Of a stretch of DNA of 32,923 nt, positions 32,746 to 32,923 are shown piece by piece. Both the position numbers and the translations under genes were made by a program. A model generated the notes under the pieces. The model was not told where the DNA came from. It ran no database searches and was given only the letters and a program-made list of their open reading frames with translations. Within the stretch, counting starts at the first letter, position 1. Each line of letters starts with the position of its first letter. The stretch spans positions 1-32,923 of the forward strand of contig JAHZHA010000026.1 of the NCBI GenBank assembly GCA_019420525.1, given 5' to 3'. The stretch is from Bacillota bacterium. GTDB taxonomy: Bacteria > Bacillota > Clostridia > Peptostreptococcales > Anaerovoracaceae.

Positions 32746-32923
32746 ATGTTTGCACAAAAGAAAAAAAAATCCAAACTCTGGCTTGTGATTCCCGTAATTC
32801 TGGCAATGGCCGTCGGTCTGTGGCTGAATGCGGGACTGACAGAAGAAAATGAAGACGAAGACAGCATTCCGGCCGGTTCAGACCAGTATGAAGAAGATAT
32901 ATCAGATCTCGCCGGTCAGCCTG
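32746..32923 (+). CDS. Predicted single-pass membrane protein, 5' part (3' end outside window)
   Basis: The frame is open to the window end (59 codons). A Lys-rich start (FAQKKKKSKL) and one hydrophobic segment (about residues 11-27, LWLVIPVILAMAVGLWL) are followed by an acidic stretch with several Glu and Asp residues. The topology suggests an N-terminal anchor with an extracellular C-terminal domain. ATG 32746 has AGGTGAT at about six bases. An in-frame ATG at 32644 exists but gives 34 extra residues that look non-native. The family is unrecognised because most of the protein is missing. Confidence 0.55.
   Translation, partial: MFAQKKKKSKLWLVIPVILAMAVGLWLNAGLTEENEDEDSIPAGSDQYEEDISDLAGQP

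Overview
The window looks like chromosomal DNA of an anaerobic, endospore-forming member of the Clostridia. The evidence is a SpoIVA homologue, the conserved order der-plsY-gpsA next to spoIVA, strong AGGAGG-type ribosome sites with GTG and TTG starts, roughly even base composition, and several clostridial families (DUF5714, a PyrK-like flavoprotein, AGCS symporter, zinc-dependent phospholipase C family). I cannot name a genus from sequence alone. No rRNA, tRNA or CRISPR array was seen.

Layout. 1-9417 (+): a dense housekeeping block, plsX (3' part), rnc, smc, ftsY, der, plsY, gpsA and a DUF523 gene. It couples phospholipid synthesis with chromosome organisation, protein targeting and ribosome assembly. 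9496-10989 (-): spoIVA, converging on the block, with a possible sigma-E promoter. 11158-14827 (+): a GIY-YIG protein, a KtrB/TrkH plus KtrA/TrkA potassium-uptake pair, and a DacF-type carboxypeptidase. 14943-17967 (+): a cysteine-rich PyrK-like flavoprotein, then a DUF5714 gene behind a structured leader, translationally overlapped with an lrgA-lrgB pair. 18117-21210: a small orphan ORF, a membrane-anchored polysaccharide deacetylase (-) and a type B carboxylesterase (+).

21271-25667 is the most unusual part. A gene for a FAD-dependent oxidoreductase is split in two by a 3,095-bp element. The split point carries the 4-bp repeat ATGT at both ends (21775-21778 and 24870-24873). Removing the element with one repeat copy rejoins the gene in frame to 433 codons and restores a Cys-rich motif (NGCSM joined to CILRCP). 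The element carries a compact large serine recombinase next to its left end, a predicted anchored protein with 42-bp repeats and a C-terminal Cys/His zinc-type domain, an 82-residue orphan, and a CmpB-family membrane protein whose stop codon lies on the right junction. The arrangement recalls intragenic elements excised by serine recombinases (the skin type), but whether this one excises is not shown by the sequence.

25836-32923: a pseudouridine synthase, an MnmM/YtqB-type methyltransferase, an SLC13/ArsB-like transporter, a zinc-dependent phospholipase C family protein, an AGCS sodium:amino-acid symporter (-), a MOSC protein, a ComEA-like DNA-binding protein, and the start of an anchored protein cut by the window end. 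Several leaders here and at 16032-16127 can fold into structures that I could not match to a known riboswitch class.
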